DNA from: JACVCS01 sp038328575 | GTDB taxonomy: Bacteria > Planctomycetota > Phycisphaerae > Phycisphaerales > UBA1924 | Length of the DNA stretch: 64,000 bases | Assembly: GCA_038328575.1 (NCBI GenBank) | Contig: JBBQMD010000005.1 | Span: forward strand, 19,137 to 83,136 | Direction of reading: 5' to 3' | Shown here: positions 34,170-43,638 of the stretch, one piece after another | Layout of the letters: the number at the start of each line of letters is the position of its first letter | Numbering within the stretch: position 1 is the first letter of the stretch | Made by a program: the position numbers and the translations under genes | The notes under the pieces: model-generated | Seen by the model: the letters and a program-made list of their open reading frames with translations, nothing else | Databases searched by the model: none | What the model was told of the DNA's origin: nothing

Positions 34170-34458
34170 GCCGGTGGTGTCGAGCTTCGGCGTTGGAGGC
34201 AACGGAGCGGAGGAAACTCGCGTGATCGGTGCGGTTCGTGAACATGGTGGATGCGTGCGGGGTGATCGCCCCGAGGTGATCGGCGCGTGCTGCTCAAGTC
34301 TTCGGCGCCGTCGCGACGATGCAGGTTGTCCAAGCCGGGAACAGTGTGGGAAGTTGACGCGGAGGCGTTGCCTTGCCAGACTCCGGCGCATGTGAAGATC
34401 GCGGGCAGGATGCCTGCGTGTATTCGATGCTGACTGACCGAGCCACGGAAGGCGAGGA

Positions 34459-36081
34459 ATGAAGCTGAAGACTTATCGCGCTCGTTCAATGGCGGACGCT
34501 CTCACGCAGGTCAAGAAAGACCTGGGGAGAGAGGCCGTGATTCTGCACACTCGCATGTTCAAGCACGGCGGATTCATGGGCTTTGGCGCCAAGGACATGG
34601 TGGAAGTCACCGCCAGCGACCGCGTGAATGTGGGAAGCCCGCTGCGGGCCAAGGCGCGACCGTCAGGTGAAACGCCGGGCGCGGGTGGGGCGGCGGACTC
34701 GGGCGCTTCGCGTGAGCGGCTGCGTCCAATGACTTCGACGAAGCCGCCAGCGCGGGTGCCGGACTTTGCCAGTGGCCCGGGCGCAACGATTGCGCAGAGC
34801 AATGACGAGCGAGCGATACTGAGCGGAGCCGCGGCGGTCGATCGCGCGTTGCGAGGGACCACGGGGGCCAGCGAAAGAGTCAAGATCACGCCGAGCCCGG
34901 CGGTGTCGTCGCGGGTGGGCGTGGTGCAGTTAAGCGACGGCTCGGCTCGGTCCACAACTGAGGTGCGGATCTATCAGCGCCCGTCGGGCGGGAATGACGG
35001 CGCAGGCTCGCGAGCCGGTGGCAAGGCGGATGAGCCGATGGTGATGCCTGTACACAACTCGCGTGCGGGCATTCGGCTGGATGCGGATCAGGCCTCGGGA
35101 GTGCGAGCCGCGGCTCGTCTGGCGGTTGAGCCCGGCTCCGGCACGGCGGCGGACGTGAAGGCGGAGTTGGCGGTAATCCGTCGGATGGTCGGGCAGGTGT
35201 TGCAGACCTCGGCCCGTGCGACCATCAACGGTGCGTGCGCCGCGCCGGGGCTCAAGATGAGCGACGCGCTGGTGAAGCACTATTCAAGATTGATCGAGAA
35301 CGAAGTCGCGCAGGAGGTCGCCGACGAGATCATCAGCGCCGTGCGCGATGAGCTGACGCGGGCGGAACTGGGGGACGAGGCGATCGTGCGGCTGGCGGTG
35401 CTGCGCCGGCTGGAGTCGCTGCTGCCGGTGTGTGACGACGTCGCCTCGCCGAAGCGGGGCGAAGACGGTCGCCCGCTGACGATCGCGCTGATCGGGCCGA
35501 CGGGCGTGGGCAAGACGACGACGATCGCGAAGCTGGCCGCGGCGTATCGCCTGCGGCATGGCAAGCGTGTGACGCTGATCACGACCGACACGTATCGCAT
35601 CGCGGCGGTGGACCAGCTTCGCACGTATGCGAACATCATCGGGGTGCCGCTGCGCGTCGCGATGACGCCGGTAGAGATGGAGCAGGCGATCCAGGCATCG
35701 TCGCCGACCGACGTGATCTTGATCGATACCGCGGGGCGCTCGCCCGGCGATGCGCCGCGGCTGGACGAGCTGCGTGCGTTCCTCCGGCCCGCGAGGCCTC
35801 ACCAGACACATCTCGTGCTGTCATCTGTGGCCAGTGAGGGCTCGATGCTTCGCACCGCCGACCGCTTCGCGGAACTGAAGCCCAACCTGCTGCTCTTCAC
35901 CAAGCTGGACGAGGCGGCGAACCTGGGCGTCATGGTGAACGTCGCGCGGCGCGTCAACGCCCGCCTAAGTTACGTGACGACCGGGCAAGAAGTCCCCGAC
36001 GACATCGAGCCTGGAAGGGCCGACCGGCTGGCGCGCTTCGTGCTGGACGGAAAGAACACGCCGGTCGCCGGCGGGGTATGA
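34459..36081 (+). CDS. flhF: Flagellar GTPase FlhF
   Basis: 540 residues. Opens with MKLKTYRARSMADALTQVKKDLGREAVILHTR, the FlhF start. A variable, disordered B-domain of about 220 residues follows, then the SRP-type NG domain: P-loop GPTGVGKTT (346-354), LITTDTYRIAAVDQLRTYA, VILIDTAGRSPGD and LLLFTKLDEAANLG. It sets the site and number of flagella together with FlhG. AAGG lies 6 nt before the ATG. flhG starts 4 nt after its stop. Confidence 0.95.
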   Translation: MKLKTYRARSMADALTQVKKDLGREAVILHTRMFKHGGFMGFGAKDMVEVTASDRVNVGSPLRAKARPSGETPGAGGAADSGASRERLRPMTSTKPPARVPDFASGPGATIAQSNDERAILSGAAAVDRALRGTTGASERVKITPSPAVSSRVGVVQLSDGSARSTTEVRIYQRPSGGNDGAGSRAGGKADEPMVMPVHNSRAGIRLDADQASGVRAAARLAVEPGSGTAADVKAELAVIRRMVGQVLQTSARATINGACAAPGLKMSDALVKHYSRLIENEVAQEVADEIISAVRDELTRAELGDEAIVRLAVLRRLESLLPVCDDVASPKRGEDGRPLTIALIGPTGVGKTTTIAKLAAAYRLRHGKRVTLITTDTYRIAAVDQLRTYANIIGVPLRVAMTPVEMEQAIQASSPTDVILIDTAGRSPGDAPRLDELRAFLRPARPHQTHLVLSSVASEGSMLRTADRFAELKPNLLLFTKLDEAANLGVMVNVARRVNARLSYVTTGQEVPDDIEPGRADRLARFVLDGKNTPVAGGV

Positions 36082-36084
36082 CGT

Positions 36085-37239
36085 GTGACCAGAGCCCCGA
36101 CGATCCCGAGCCCGAGTTCGAGGCTGCCTGATCGAGAAGATCAGGCGGCGCCGCTGCGCGACTTGATCTCACGCATGCGACAGGCCAATGACGCGCACCA
36201 GGCGGTGCGACAGAACGCCGCGGCGCAGACGTCGCGCGGGCTCGAGAGCTTTGAGGCCGAACAGACGCCGGATGTTGTGGTGCGCACTTCGCCGGTGATC
36301 GCGATCGCCTCAGGCAAGGGCGGCGTCGGCAAGAGCAACATTGCGGTCAACCTATCGATCGCGCTGGCGATGCGCGGGTTGCGCGTGACGCTGCTTGACG
36401 CCGACTTGGGCGTCGCAAACGCAGATGTGCTCTGCGGGCTCTCGCCTGGGGCTCGCGTGGACGGCCTCGCGCTTGAGCACACGCCGGACCTCTCCCGCCT
36501 GGGCGTTGCGGCCCCCGGTGGCTTCACGCTCGTCCCGGGGGCGGTGGGCCTTGGTGGTGGCGCTGGCACAGGGGGTGGGCTGGGGCGATCTTCGTCCAGT
36601 GAGCTGAGCTTGGAGAATCGGCGCGCGCTGCTGCGCGGGCTTCTGGCGATGAGCGCGGCGAACGACGTGTTAATTGTTGATACCGGCGCGGGCGTGGGTT
36701 CGCTAGTGACGGGGCTGGTGAACGCCGCGGATATTGGTATCGTGGTGACGACGCCAGAGCCGACGGCGATCGCCGACGCGTACGCGCTCATCAAGTGCGT
36801 TCGGCGTGGCGGCACGGCTTCGAGCACGCGCACGAATGATGCTCGCGGGCCGGACGCCGACCGGCTGTTTCTCGTGGTCAACCAGACGATCGACGAGCGC
36901 GAGGGGCGGGGCGTGGCGGAGCGGATTGACCACGTGTCGCGGACGTTCCTGGGGCGGGGCGTTGGGTTGCTTGGGTGCGTGCCGCTGGACGCGGCGGTGG
37001 GGCGATCCGTGCGAAAGCGCGTGCCACTGCTGATCAGCGAGCCCGGCAGCGCTGCTGCGATCGCGATTTACGCGCTGGGTGCGGAGGTGGCTGAGCGACT
37101 GTCGCTGGGGATTAGTAGCGAGGAGATCCGCACCCTGACGGAATCCGGCCTTGCGTTTCCGCCGCGGCGTTCGGGGGTATTGGCCCGGCTGATCGCGGCG
37201 ACGTTCGGGTTGTGCAAGGCCGCAAAATCGCCGTTGTGA
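36085..37239 (+). CDS. flhG: Flagellar number regulator FlhG/FleN (MinD-like ATPase)
   Basis: 384 residues from GTG 36085, 3 nt after flhF. A short N-terminal segment with LRDLISRMRQAND resembles the activator helix that stimulates FlhF. Then a deviant Walker A GKGGVGKS (77-84), LLDADLGVANADVLCGL, VLIVDTGAGVGSLV and TTPEPTAIADAYALIK: MinD/ParA family. A Gly-rich insertion of about 25 residues precedes ELSLENRRALLRGL. Membrane-targeting C-terminus unclear. Works with FlhF. Confidence 0.92.
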   Translation: MTRAPTIPSPSSRLPDREDQAAPLRDLISRMRQANDAHQAVRQNAAAQTSRGLESFEAEQTPDVVVRTSPVIAIASGKGGVGKSNIAVNLSIALAMRGLRVTLLDADLGVANADVLCGLSPGARVDGLALEHTPDLSRLGVAAPGGFTLVPGAVGLGGGAGTGGGLGRSSSSELSLENRRALLRGLLAMSAANDVLIVDTGAGVGSLVTGLVNAADIGIVVTTPEPTAIADAYALIKCVRRGGTASSTRTNDARGPDADRLFLVVNQTIDEREGRGVAERIDHVSRTFLGRGVGLLGCVPLDAAVGRSVRKRVPLLISEPGSAAAIAIYALGAEVAERLSLGISSEEIRTLTESGLAFPPRRSGVLARLIAATFGLCKAAKSPL

Positions 37240-37395
37240 GCGGGTGGTGCCGGTTGCTCGGAGTGGAGCGCGTGGCAGGGGAACAAATCTCTGCGTTGGG
37301 CGCGTCGCAGCCCTCAAGGGCCACCCTGCGACGGTCGAAACATGGTGAAGTCGCCGGCGCGTTCTCTGCGCTCGGCCTCGGGAGGTTGATGAGCA

Positions 37396-37710
37396 TTGTC
37401 ACCCGGCGTCCCCGCAATCATCGTGGCCTGTTGTCTCGCCCTGAGCGCGCTGTCGGTTTCGCTGGTCGCTGGGATGGCGTCGGACAATCCAACGGACGTC
37501 ATTCTGTCGCGGGGCCTAATCAGCTTGTTGGGCGGCCTGTTGGCAGGATTGATCGTCGGCAAGATCGGCGAACGCGTGGTCCGCGACCGCATCGCAATGA
37601 CGCCGGTGCGCCCCGGCCGACCCGGGTTTCGGGCACCGTCGGCTTACGAGGGCGTTCGCCCCAATGTAGTGGACTCCGCGGCTTCCTCACCCACAACCAA
37701 CACACATTGA
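37396..37710 (+). CDS. Small membrane protein between flhG and fliA
   Basis: 104 residues from TTG 37396; GGGAGG about 10 nt upstream supports this start. Two membrane segments (VPAIIVACCLALSALSVSLVAG and LISLLGGLLAGLIVGKIG), then a basic cytoplasmic-looking tail. Position in the flagellar cluster suggests a motility-linked role, but I recognise no family. Confidence 0.55.
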   Translation: MSPGVPAIIVACCLALSALSVSLVAGMASDNPTDVILSRGLISLLGGLLAGLIVGKIGERVVRDRIAMTPVRPGRPGFRAPSAYEGVRPNVVDSAASSPTTNTH

Positions 37711-37721
37711 TGATGGATCGC

Positions 37722-37750
37722 TTGACAAACGGTTGAGCACTTGTTTAGAT
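37722..37750 (+). promoter_or_regulatory. Predicted promoter of fliA
   Basis: Consensus TTGACA at 37722-37727, a 17-nt spacer, then TTAGAT at 37745-37750 (weak: lacks the A at -11). About 95 bp before the fliA start and just after the small membrane protein's stop, so fliA may be transcribed on its own. Confidence 0.5.
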
Positions 37751-37845
37751 GACTGTGCCCATGGATGGGCGTTCGGATGTTCGATCCAGGGTTCCCTCGC
37801 ATTCGCGATGAGAGAATCCTTCCAGCGGTCAAGGAGCGGCCCTGT

Positions 37846-38832
37846 ATGTCCACATTGAAATCATCGGCAACGAAGGTCAGATCATCCACACCCAGCAAGG
37901 CAGAGGCGAAGCTCGCGCTGGCCGGCGCTACCGCGTCAGCCAAGCCCGCGAAGGACAAGGCTTCCGATGCGCCGCGCACCGCGCCCAAGCGCTCCGGGGC
38001 GTTCACAGCGCCCTCGCCCGGCTGCGAGGCGGCCGAGTGGATCAAGATCCGCAACGCGTTTGACAGCGTGCCCGTCACAACGTTGTGGGCCGACTTCGTC
38101 AAGACCCGTTCGGACCGGCTTCGCAACTACTTCTGGGAGCGATACTTCCCGCTCGTGCGTTTCATGTCTGAACGCACCTACGCCCGTCTGCCCGACGAGG
38201 TGGATATCAACGACCTCATGTCCGCTGGCCAGTTCGGGCTCATGGACGCGATCAACGCGTTTGACCCCGGCTACGGCGTGAAGTTCGAGACCTACTGCGC
38301 TCCGCGCATCCGCGGCGCGATCCTCGACGAGCTGCGCGCGATGGACTGGGTGCCGCGTCTGGTTCGCCACCGCTCCGCGAAGGTGGAGCAGGCACGCCAG
38401 AAGTTTGAGATGCGCGAGGGCCGGATCCCCACGCAGGAGGAGCTTGCCCACATCCTGGGCGTTGACGGCGAGGAGTTCGACAAGATCGAACGCGACTCGA
38501 AGGCCGTGGGCACCGTGAGCCTGGCCCGCAAGTGCTTCAACAGCGACGGCAACAAGGAAGTCACCGAGATCGACGTGTTCCACGACACGACGCAGAGCAA
38601 CCCGCTGATCGAGACGCAGCGTCGCGACCTGAAGGAACTGATCACCAAGGGCCTGTCGCGGGCAGAGCGGCTGATTGTCATCCTCTATTACTATGAGGAA
38701 ATGACGATGAAGGAGATCGGCGCGACGCTGGACCTGTCTGAGAGCCGCGTGAGTCAGATGCACAGCTCGATCCTGCTCCGCCTCAAGGCGCAGATGCAGC
38801 ACCGGGCGCGCGATCTGGAAGACGTGGACTAA
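37846..38832 (+). CDS. fliA: Flagellar sigma factor FliA/WhiG family (sigma-28)
   Basis: 328 residues from ATG 37846, 9 nt after AAGGAG; the upstream ATG 37765 has no ribosome binding site. A disordered ~70-residue N-terminus precedes region 2 (RFMSERTYARLP, DINDLMSAGQFGLMDAINAFDPGYGVKFETYCAPRIRGAILDELR), region 3 (DWVPRLVRHRSAKVEQARQKFE, GRIPTQEELAHIL) and region 4 (LSRAERLIVILYYYEEMTMKEIG, LSESRVSQMHSSILLRLK). Directs transcription of late flagellar genes. Its N-terminal extension is longer than in E. coli FliA. Confidence 0.93.
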   Translation: MSTLKSSATKVRSSTPSKAEAKLALAGATASAKPAKDKASDAPRTAPKRSGAFTAPSPGCEAAEWIKIRNAFDSVPVTTLWADFVKTRSDRLRNYFWERYFPLVRFMSERTYARLPDEVDINDLMSAGQFGLMDAINAFDPGYGVKFETYCAPRIRGAILDELRAMDWVPRLVRHRSAKVEQARQKFEMREGRIPTQEELAHILGVDGEEFDKIERDSKAVGTVSLARKCFNSDGNKEVTEIDVFHDTTQSNPLIETQRRDLKELITKGLSRAERLIVILYYYEEMTMKEIGATLDLSESRVSQMHSSILLRLKAQMQHRARDLEDVD

Positions 38833-38839
38833 AGGCGGA

Positions 38840-38884
38840 TTGCTGAGCGATGAGTGCTGAGTGCTGAGTGCTGAGTGCTGATGC
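38840..38884. repeat. Heptamer tandem repeat, GAGTGCT family
   Basis: TGCTGAGCGATGAGTGCT followed by perfect GAGTGCT repeats, between fliA and folK. Complement of the family at 30827-30854. Confidence 0.75.
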
Positions 38885-38899
38885 CCCATACCGTTCGCG

Positions 38900-39406
38900 A
38901 TGCGCGTTGATGTCGCGGCGATTTCGCTCGGGTCGAACTTGGGCGATCGCGTAGCGATGATTCAAGCCGCGATTGAGTGCCTTCGGTCTGTCCCGCGCCT
39001 GCGTGTGCTGGCGGTGAGCTCGCTGATTCACACCGAGCCGGTGCGGGTTGAGTGCGAGGTTGACCCGGGCGGCGAATACATCAACGGCGCGGCCCTCATC
39101 AAGACGTCCCGACCACCACTTGAAGTTCTGGCCGAGCTGCACGAGATCGAGAGACGCCTCGGGCGCAATCGTCTTACGCAACCGCATGGCGAGGCCCGCG
39201 TCATCGATCTTGACCTGCTTGTCTGCGGCGATCAGATTATCTGCACGCCCGAGCTCCGCCTGCCCCACCCGGGCCTGGCGACGCGGTCGTTCGTGCTGAT
39301 GCCGCTGGCGGAGATCGCGCCAGATCTCAAAGTTCCGGGTCTGAACGCGACCATCGCGGAGTTGCTTCAGCGGCTCAATCAAGCATCCAAGGGAGCGACT
39401 TCGTGA
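38900..39406 (+). CDS. folK: 2-amino-4-hydroxy-6-hydroxymethyldihydropteridine pyrophosphokinase (HPPK)
   Basis: 168 residues. SLGSNLGDRVAMIQAAIECL at the N-terminus, then INGAALIKTSRPPLEVLAEL, IERRLGR and HGEARVIDLDLLVCGD (catalytic and ATP-binding loop), ending LRLPHPGLATRSFVLMPLAEIAPD: complete HPPK for folate synthesis. No Shine-Dalgarno; TACCGT lies 5 nt before the ATG. The stop overlaps the GTG of the next gene by 4 bp. Confidence 0.93.
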   Translation: MRVDVAAISLGSNLGDRVAMIQAAIECLRSVPRLRVLAVSSLIHTEPVRVECEVDPGGEYINGAALIKTSRPPLEVLAELHEIERRLGRNRLTQPHGEARVIDLDLLVCGDQIICTPELRLPHPGLATRSFVLMPLAEIAPDLKVPGLNATIAELLQRLNQASKGATS

Positions 39407-40923
39407 TCACACGTGTCCAGATTCTGTCGCGCTCGCTGCTGGTCGGCGTAGTGCTCAGCCATGTGGCGCAGGTCAGCGCGATCGCCCAAGGCGCGCCGAA
39501 TACCAGTGCGCGTGCGGCGGCGCGAGCGCCAACGCCGATCGAACCGGTCACCGCGATGAGCGAGATTCGCGCCGCGTACGCCAAGGGCCCGACTTCTGAG
39601 CGCATATCGATGACGCTGAGATCCGCTGAGCGAACGACCAAGGGCGAGGGCGTCATTGTCACGCGCTTGTGGCAGCGTCCGACTGAGCCCAAGCCCGCGC
39701 TCGCGCCGGGCGGCGAAGGTGAGCCCGCGCCGTCTGACGAGCGCGTCGTTCCGGTCGTCGAGCGGGTGCTCGCAGTTGAAATCGGGCCGCTGCGGGCGGT
39801 CGCGCGTGAGGGCGAGCTTCGCGTGGTTCACACGCAGCACGACGGCACCATCTACGAACGCGAGTTTGCCCGCCCTCTGCGTGCCAGCAGCGTGCGCACG
39901 CTGATGCCGCCGCTGGCGCTGCCGGCGCTGGCAATTCTCGCGAATGCGGACGATGACGCCGAGGTAGATCGCGGCGCGATGCGGGGCGTTGATCTCACGC
40001 CCTGGACCACGAACGTGCGGTGGACGGGGGCGACGATCGACCCGCAGAGCGATCGCCCGGAGATGGTCCTGCGCGGGCGGGGCGATCAGGGTGAGGTCAC
40101 ACTCCTGGCCGACGGCACCACCGGGCGGCTGTCGCGCCTCACCGCGGGCCTCGCCGGGGGCGGAACGTTGGAGATGACGTTCGAACCGCTGCCGTCGGGC
40201 GACCCAGCGACATGGAACATCGAGCGCGGCAGCCGGCGGCGCGTCGATTCGCTGGCGGATCTGATCAGCGCGGAGCCGGCGCTGAAGGTCGGTGACACGC
40301 TGGGATTCATTGATGCGGCGCAGGTCTTTGGAACGGGGCCGACCGACGCCGCCAGCGCTGTCATCCTGATGCTCAGCGACCCCAACCCCGGGCAGCGCAC
40401 GCTCTCGGATCACGACGCCATCGCCCTCGCGGCGGTACAGGCGATTGCGGGCGTGATCCAAGAGCCCAGCGCTAAGACGGTGCCGGCCCGCGCCATCATC
40501 GTCGCGCGGCGGCGGCCGGAAGCGGACGACGTCTCCCTGATGCGAGCGGCCCTCGCGGTTCGCTGGCCCTCGGTTGAGGAATCGGCCTTGCTGAACCCGC
40601 CGCCTGCTTTAGGGGAGGCCGGCGCGTCGCCGCCAGCTTACTCGGTCGCGCTGATCGGCCCCACGCGATCGACGATCCAGCGGCTGTCCCGCGACGCCAA
40701 CGTCGTGCTCTGCATCGTGGACCGCCAGATGAGACTGCTGGCGATCATCGAAGTTGACGGGCGCACCGACGACGTACCCGCGATTTCTCGCGAGCTGCGC
40801 GACGCGGCGCGCCGAACGGAAGCGAGCCCCGCGAGTAACCCGCTTGCGCCATCTGCGCCGCCTCTGGCCCCACCGCCCGCGCCCGCGGTCCCCGCCCCGG
40901 CCGCGCCGCCAGAGAAGAAGTGA
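39403..40923 (+). CDS. Hypothetical secreted protein
   Basis: 506 residues starting at GTG 39403, overlapping folK by 4 bp. A signal peptide (LLVGVVLSHVAQVSAIAQ) precedes a mature region with repeated beta-like segments in the first half. The second half (about 300-470) has a thioredoxin-like flavour (SVALIGPTRSTIQRLSRD, LLAIIEVDG), but no CxxC is present. The C-terminal ~45 residues are Pro/Ala-rich. No family is recognised with confidence; planctomycete-specific proteins of this style are common. Confidence 0.6.
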   Translation: MITRVQILSRSLLVGVVLSHVAQVSAIAQGAPNTSARAAARAPTPIEPVTAMSEIRAAYAKGPTSERISMTLRSAERTTKGEGVIVTRLWQRPTEPKPALAPGGEGEPAPSDERVVPVVERVLAVEIGPLRAVAREGELRVVHTQHDGTIYEREFARPLRASSVRTLMPPLALPALAILANADDDAEVDRGAMRGVDLTPWTTNVRWTGATIDPQSDRPEMVLRGRGDQGEVTLLADGTTGRLSRLTAGLAGGGTLEMTFEPLPSGDPATWNIERGSRRRVDSLADLISAEPALKVGDTLGFIDAAQVFGTGPTDAASAVILMLSDPNPGQRTLSDHDAIALAAVQAIAGVIQEPSAKTVPARAIIVARRRPEADDVSLMRAALAVRWPSVEESALLNPPPALGEAGASPPAYSVALIGPTRSTIQRLSRDANVVLCIVDRQMRLLAIIEVDGRTDDVPAISRELRDAARRTEASPASNPLAPSAPPLAPPPAPAVPAPAAPPEKK

Positions 40924-41096
40924 AACCAGCGGGACCCCCGAATTTCCTTCCCGGACTCAAGCCGGTGGTTATTGCGTCCGATCCCCTCGGTGCGACCCTG
41001 TCGCCGCGGACTCAAGTAGGCCCCCTGACCGGTCCGATAAACCGTCAGAGACTCCTCGGGTCGAGCGTCTGAGTGAAGACCGATGGAGTTTCGCCC

Positions 41097-42539
41097 ATGA
41101 GCATGAAGATCGATCAAGCCCGAACAACGTTGCTAATTGGATGCGCAGGTGCGCTGCTCTGTGTGCTGGGCGGGTGCGCCGTCAGCGGCGAGCAGGTCGC
41201 TGGCGTTCAGCCTCGTGGCCAGGTTGCCAAGGCCATGGCCGGCCAGAACACCACTCCGCCCGCGGGCGTTGACACCGATCACACGCCGGAGAGCGCCGCC
41301 ATGGCCGCACCCGGCATTCCGTCTTCTGCAACTGCCAGCGTTCGCGGGAACCCGATGCCCAACTGGGTCGTCGCGGAGGCCGAGCGCCTGGTCGCTGGCG
41401 GCGCGCCCCTGGGCACCGCCCTGCCGGTAGGCCCCGCGATCGCGCGAGCCGACCTGGCGACGCGGTTTCGCGCCAGCGAAGAGGGCACGACGCTGACCGA
41501 CGGGATGGACGGCCTCCAGCGGGCCAGCTTTGCTGAAGAGGGCGCTGACTTTGACCCGCGCATCAGCCGCGATGGGCTGTCGCTGGTGTTTGCCAGCACG
41601 CAGCACCGCCCGACATCGGATATTTACGTCAAGCAAGTGGGCAGCCGCACCGTGACGCAACTCACCGCCGACCCCGCCAACGACGTCATGCCCGCGCTCT
41701 CGCCCGACGGCAAGAAGATCGCCTTCGCCTCTGATCGCAGCGGCGCGTGGAAGATCTACATGATGAGCGCCAGCGGCGGGCAAGCGGTGCAGCTCACCAG
41801 CGACCCGTCGCACGACCTGCACCCGAGCTGGTCGCCGGACGCGAAGCGGCTGGTGTTCTGCCGTCTGGGCCAGATGAGCGGTCGCTGGGAGCTCTGGGTT
41901 GTTGAGACCGATCGACCGAGCAGCGCGGAGTTCATCGGTTTCGGCATGTTCCCCGAGTGGTGCAGCGTTGCGGGCACGGGCGCAGCGGGCAACGACAAGA
42001 TCGCGTTTCAGCGCGGGCGCGAGCGTGGCGATCGCGCGTTCAGCCTTTGGACCATCGACTACAAGCCCGGTTCCTCGGGCAACCTGACTGAAATCGTCGC
42101 ATCACGCGGGAGCGCCGCAATCAACCCCACATGGTCGCCCGATGGCCTGTGGCTGGCGTACAGCGTGATTCCCGTGGGGCACGAGTCCGGCAAGCGCGCC
42201 GTATCGCCCGCATCCGCGGCGGCCGATCCCGCCCGGGCCGATCTCTGGATCACCAGCATTGACGGCGGCGCACGCGTGAATCTCTCCTCGGGCCGCTTCG
42301 CCAACGTCATGCCGACGTGGGGCCCGGAGAACAAGGTCTACTTCGTTTCCAATCGCAACGGCCTGGACAACATCTGGGCGGTGGGGACGAGCAAAGCGCT
42401 GGCCGCGGCCAGCGCGACAGGGAACTCGGTCGCGTCCTCGGCCCAGCCGAGCGCGTCACCCGCAGCCGCGAAGGTCGCGGACGCGATCCCGAGCAATAGC
42501 TCAACGGAAGGTCTGGCGACGGTGCCGACCCAACCGTGA
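41097..42539 (+). CDS. TolB-like WD40/PD40 beta-propeller lipoprotein
   Basis: 480 residues from ATG 41097, 8 nt after TGGAG. Signal peptide with lipobox VLGGC (Cys27). The mature part has repeated PD40-type blades: DPRISRDGLSLVFAS, MPALSPDGKKIAFASDRSGAWKIYMM, LHPSWSPDAKRLVFCR, INPTWSPDGLWLAYS and VMPTWGPENKVYFVSNRNGLDNIW. Such propellers occur in TolB and in peptidase or sensor proteins. No tol-pal genes are adjacent and the N-terminus differs from TolB, so I avoid the gene name. The next gene is another lipoprotein, 77 bp downstream. Confidence 0.75.
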   Translation: MSMKIDQARTTLLIGCAGALLCVLGGCAVSGEQVAGVQPRGQVAKAMAGQNTTPPAGVDTDHTPESAAMAAPGIPSSATASVRGNPMPNWVVAEAERLVAGGAPLGTALPVGPAIARADLATRFRASEEGTTLTDGMDGLQRASFAEEGADFDPRISRDGLSLVFASTQHRPTSDIYVKQVGSRTVTQLTADPANDVMPALSPDGKKIAFASDRSGAWKIYMMSASGGQAVQLTSDPSHDLHPSWSPDAKRLVFCRLGQMSGRWELWVVETDRPSSAEFIGFGMFPEWCSVAGTGAAGNDKIAFQRGRERGDRAFSLWTIDYKPGSSGNLTEIVASRGSAAINPTWSPDGLWLAYSVIPVGHESGKRAVSPASAAADPARADLWITSIDGGARVNLSSGRFANVMPTWGPENKVYFVSNRNGLDNIWAVGTSKALAAASATGNSVASSAQPSASPAAAKVADAIPSNSSTEGLATVPTQP

Positions 42540-42616
42540 GCAAGCCTCTCTCCGCGCAGCGAACCTGAGAGGGTTCGCGTCGCTTTGAAAGACCGTGGGG
42601 CCGGAGTGCCCGCACG

Positions 42617-43456
42617 ATGACCAGGCAGGACGCCATGAAAACCACAGGGACCATGCTGAACCAAGTGATTGCGTACGCGCGCTGCGCGCTGGCTCCGGCT
42701 TTGCCGGTGATGATCGCGCTGGCGCTGCTGATCCTGCCGGGCGGCTGCGCCGTCAAGCAGGAGCTCGTCGCGCCGGAGGTGACAGTGTCACCCTACGGCT
42801 CGCTGGCGCAAACGCCGGTGCTGGCGATCGTGCCGCTGCGCAATGAGTCGGGCGTCTCGTTCGCAGACACGCTGCGCGTCAGCGATGCGCTGGCAAACCG
42901 AGCCGCAGAGATCCGCGGGCTGGCGTGCCTGCCCGTCAACCGCACGCTCGCCGCGATGCGAGCGCTTCGGATGAACGATGTTCGCTCGCCGGAAGAGGCG
43001 CGGCGCCTCGCGGCGGCGGTGGGGGCGGATGCGATCGTCGTCGGCTCGCTGACTTCGTACGACCCGTACGACCCGCCGAAGATCGGCCTGACGCTCGGGC
43101 TATACGCCCGCGACGGGTCGTTTCTCAACGGCACAACCCGCAAGCCGATGGACGTGAAAGAACTACAGACCCAGCCCGACGAGACGCGCTGGGTGCAGGC
43201 GACGGCCAACTCGAACAACCCGCTGAGCGTGATCAGCGAGCACTACGACGCCGCGAACCATGAGATTTTGATTTCGGTTCAACGGTACAGCGAAGGAAGA
43301 CATCGCGAATCCAGCGCCCTGGGCTGGGAGCGGTATGTCAAGAGCATGGACCTGTACGTCGAGTTCGCGGCGTATCGCGCGATGGACCGCCTGATGCAGG
43401 AAGAACGCCTCAGGCTGGCCCGTCTCGCCCCGCCGCCGAAGACCCCGCCCCGCTGA
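42617..43456 (+). CDS. Lipoprotein with TolB/CsgG-like N-terminal domain fold
   Basis: 279 residues (ATG 42635 is an alternative start). Signal segment VMIALALLILPGGC with a probable acylated Cys44. The mature region, TPVLAIVPLRNESGVSFADTLRVSDALANRAAE and then VNRTLAAMRALR and RLAAAVGADAIVVGSLTSYDPYDPPKI, resembles the alpha/beta domain of CsgG/GNA1162/TolB-N-like periplasmic lipoproteins. Probably envelope assembly, possibly linked to the preceding propeller lipoprotein. The exact family cannot be fixed by eye. Confidence 0.6.
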   Translation: MTRQDAMKTTGTMLNQVIAYARCALAPALPVMIALALLILPGGCAVKQELVAPEVTVSPYGSLAQTPVLAIVPLRNESGVSFADTLRVSDALANRAAEIRGLACLPVNRTLAAMRALRMNDVRSPEEARRLAAAVGADAIVVGSLTSYDPYDPPKIGLTLGLYARDGSFLNGTTRKPMDVKELQTQPDETRWVQATANSNNPLSVISEHYDAANHEILISVQRYSEGRHRESSALGWERYVKSMDLYVEFAAYRAMDRLMQEERLRLARLAPPPKTPPR

Positions 43457-43638
43457 GCCACGCAGTCGTCCACGACTGCACAAGGCACGCGGGCAACGCC
43501 CTCAGTGCCTAGGTGCCCGTGCGCCCGCGCTGAACGGGCGAGCCTGAGAGAGAGCAAGGCGTGCGCGATGTTGCGCACGCCCGAAGATTGTCGGTTCCCG
43601 TGCCGCCGAAGGGCACTGTGTTTCGGAAGGAGTTTGTC

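Noticed and set aside
31818..34391. An 857-codon minus-strand frame over flhA
   Set aside because: Antisense shadow of flhA; Arg/His/Gln-rich without motifs.
37775..37783. GTTCGATCC resembling a tRNA T-loop
   Set aside because: No acceptor, D or anticodon stems can be built around it; it lies in the fliA leader.
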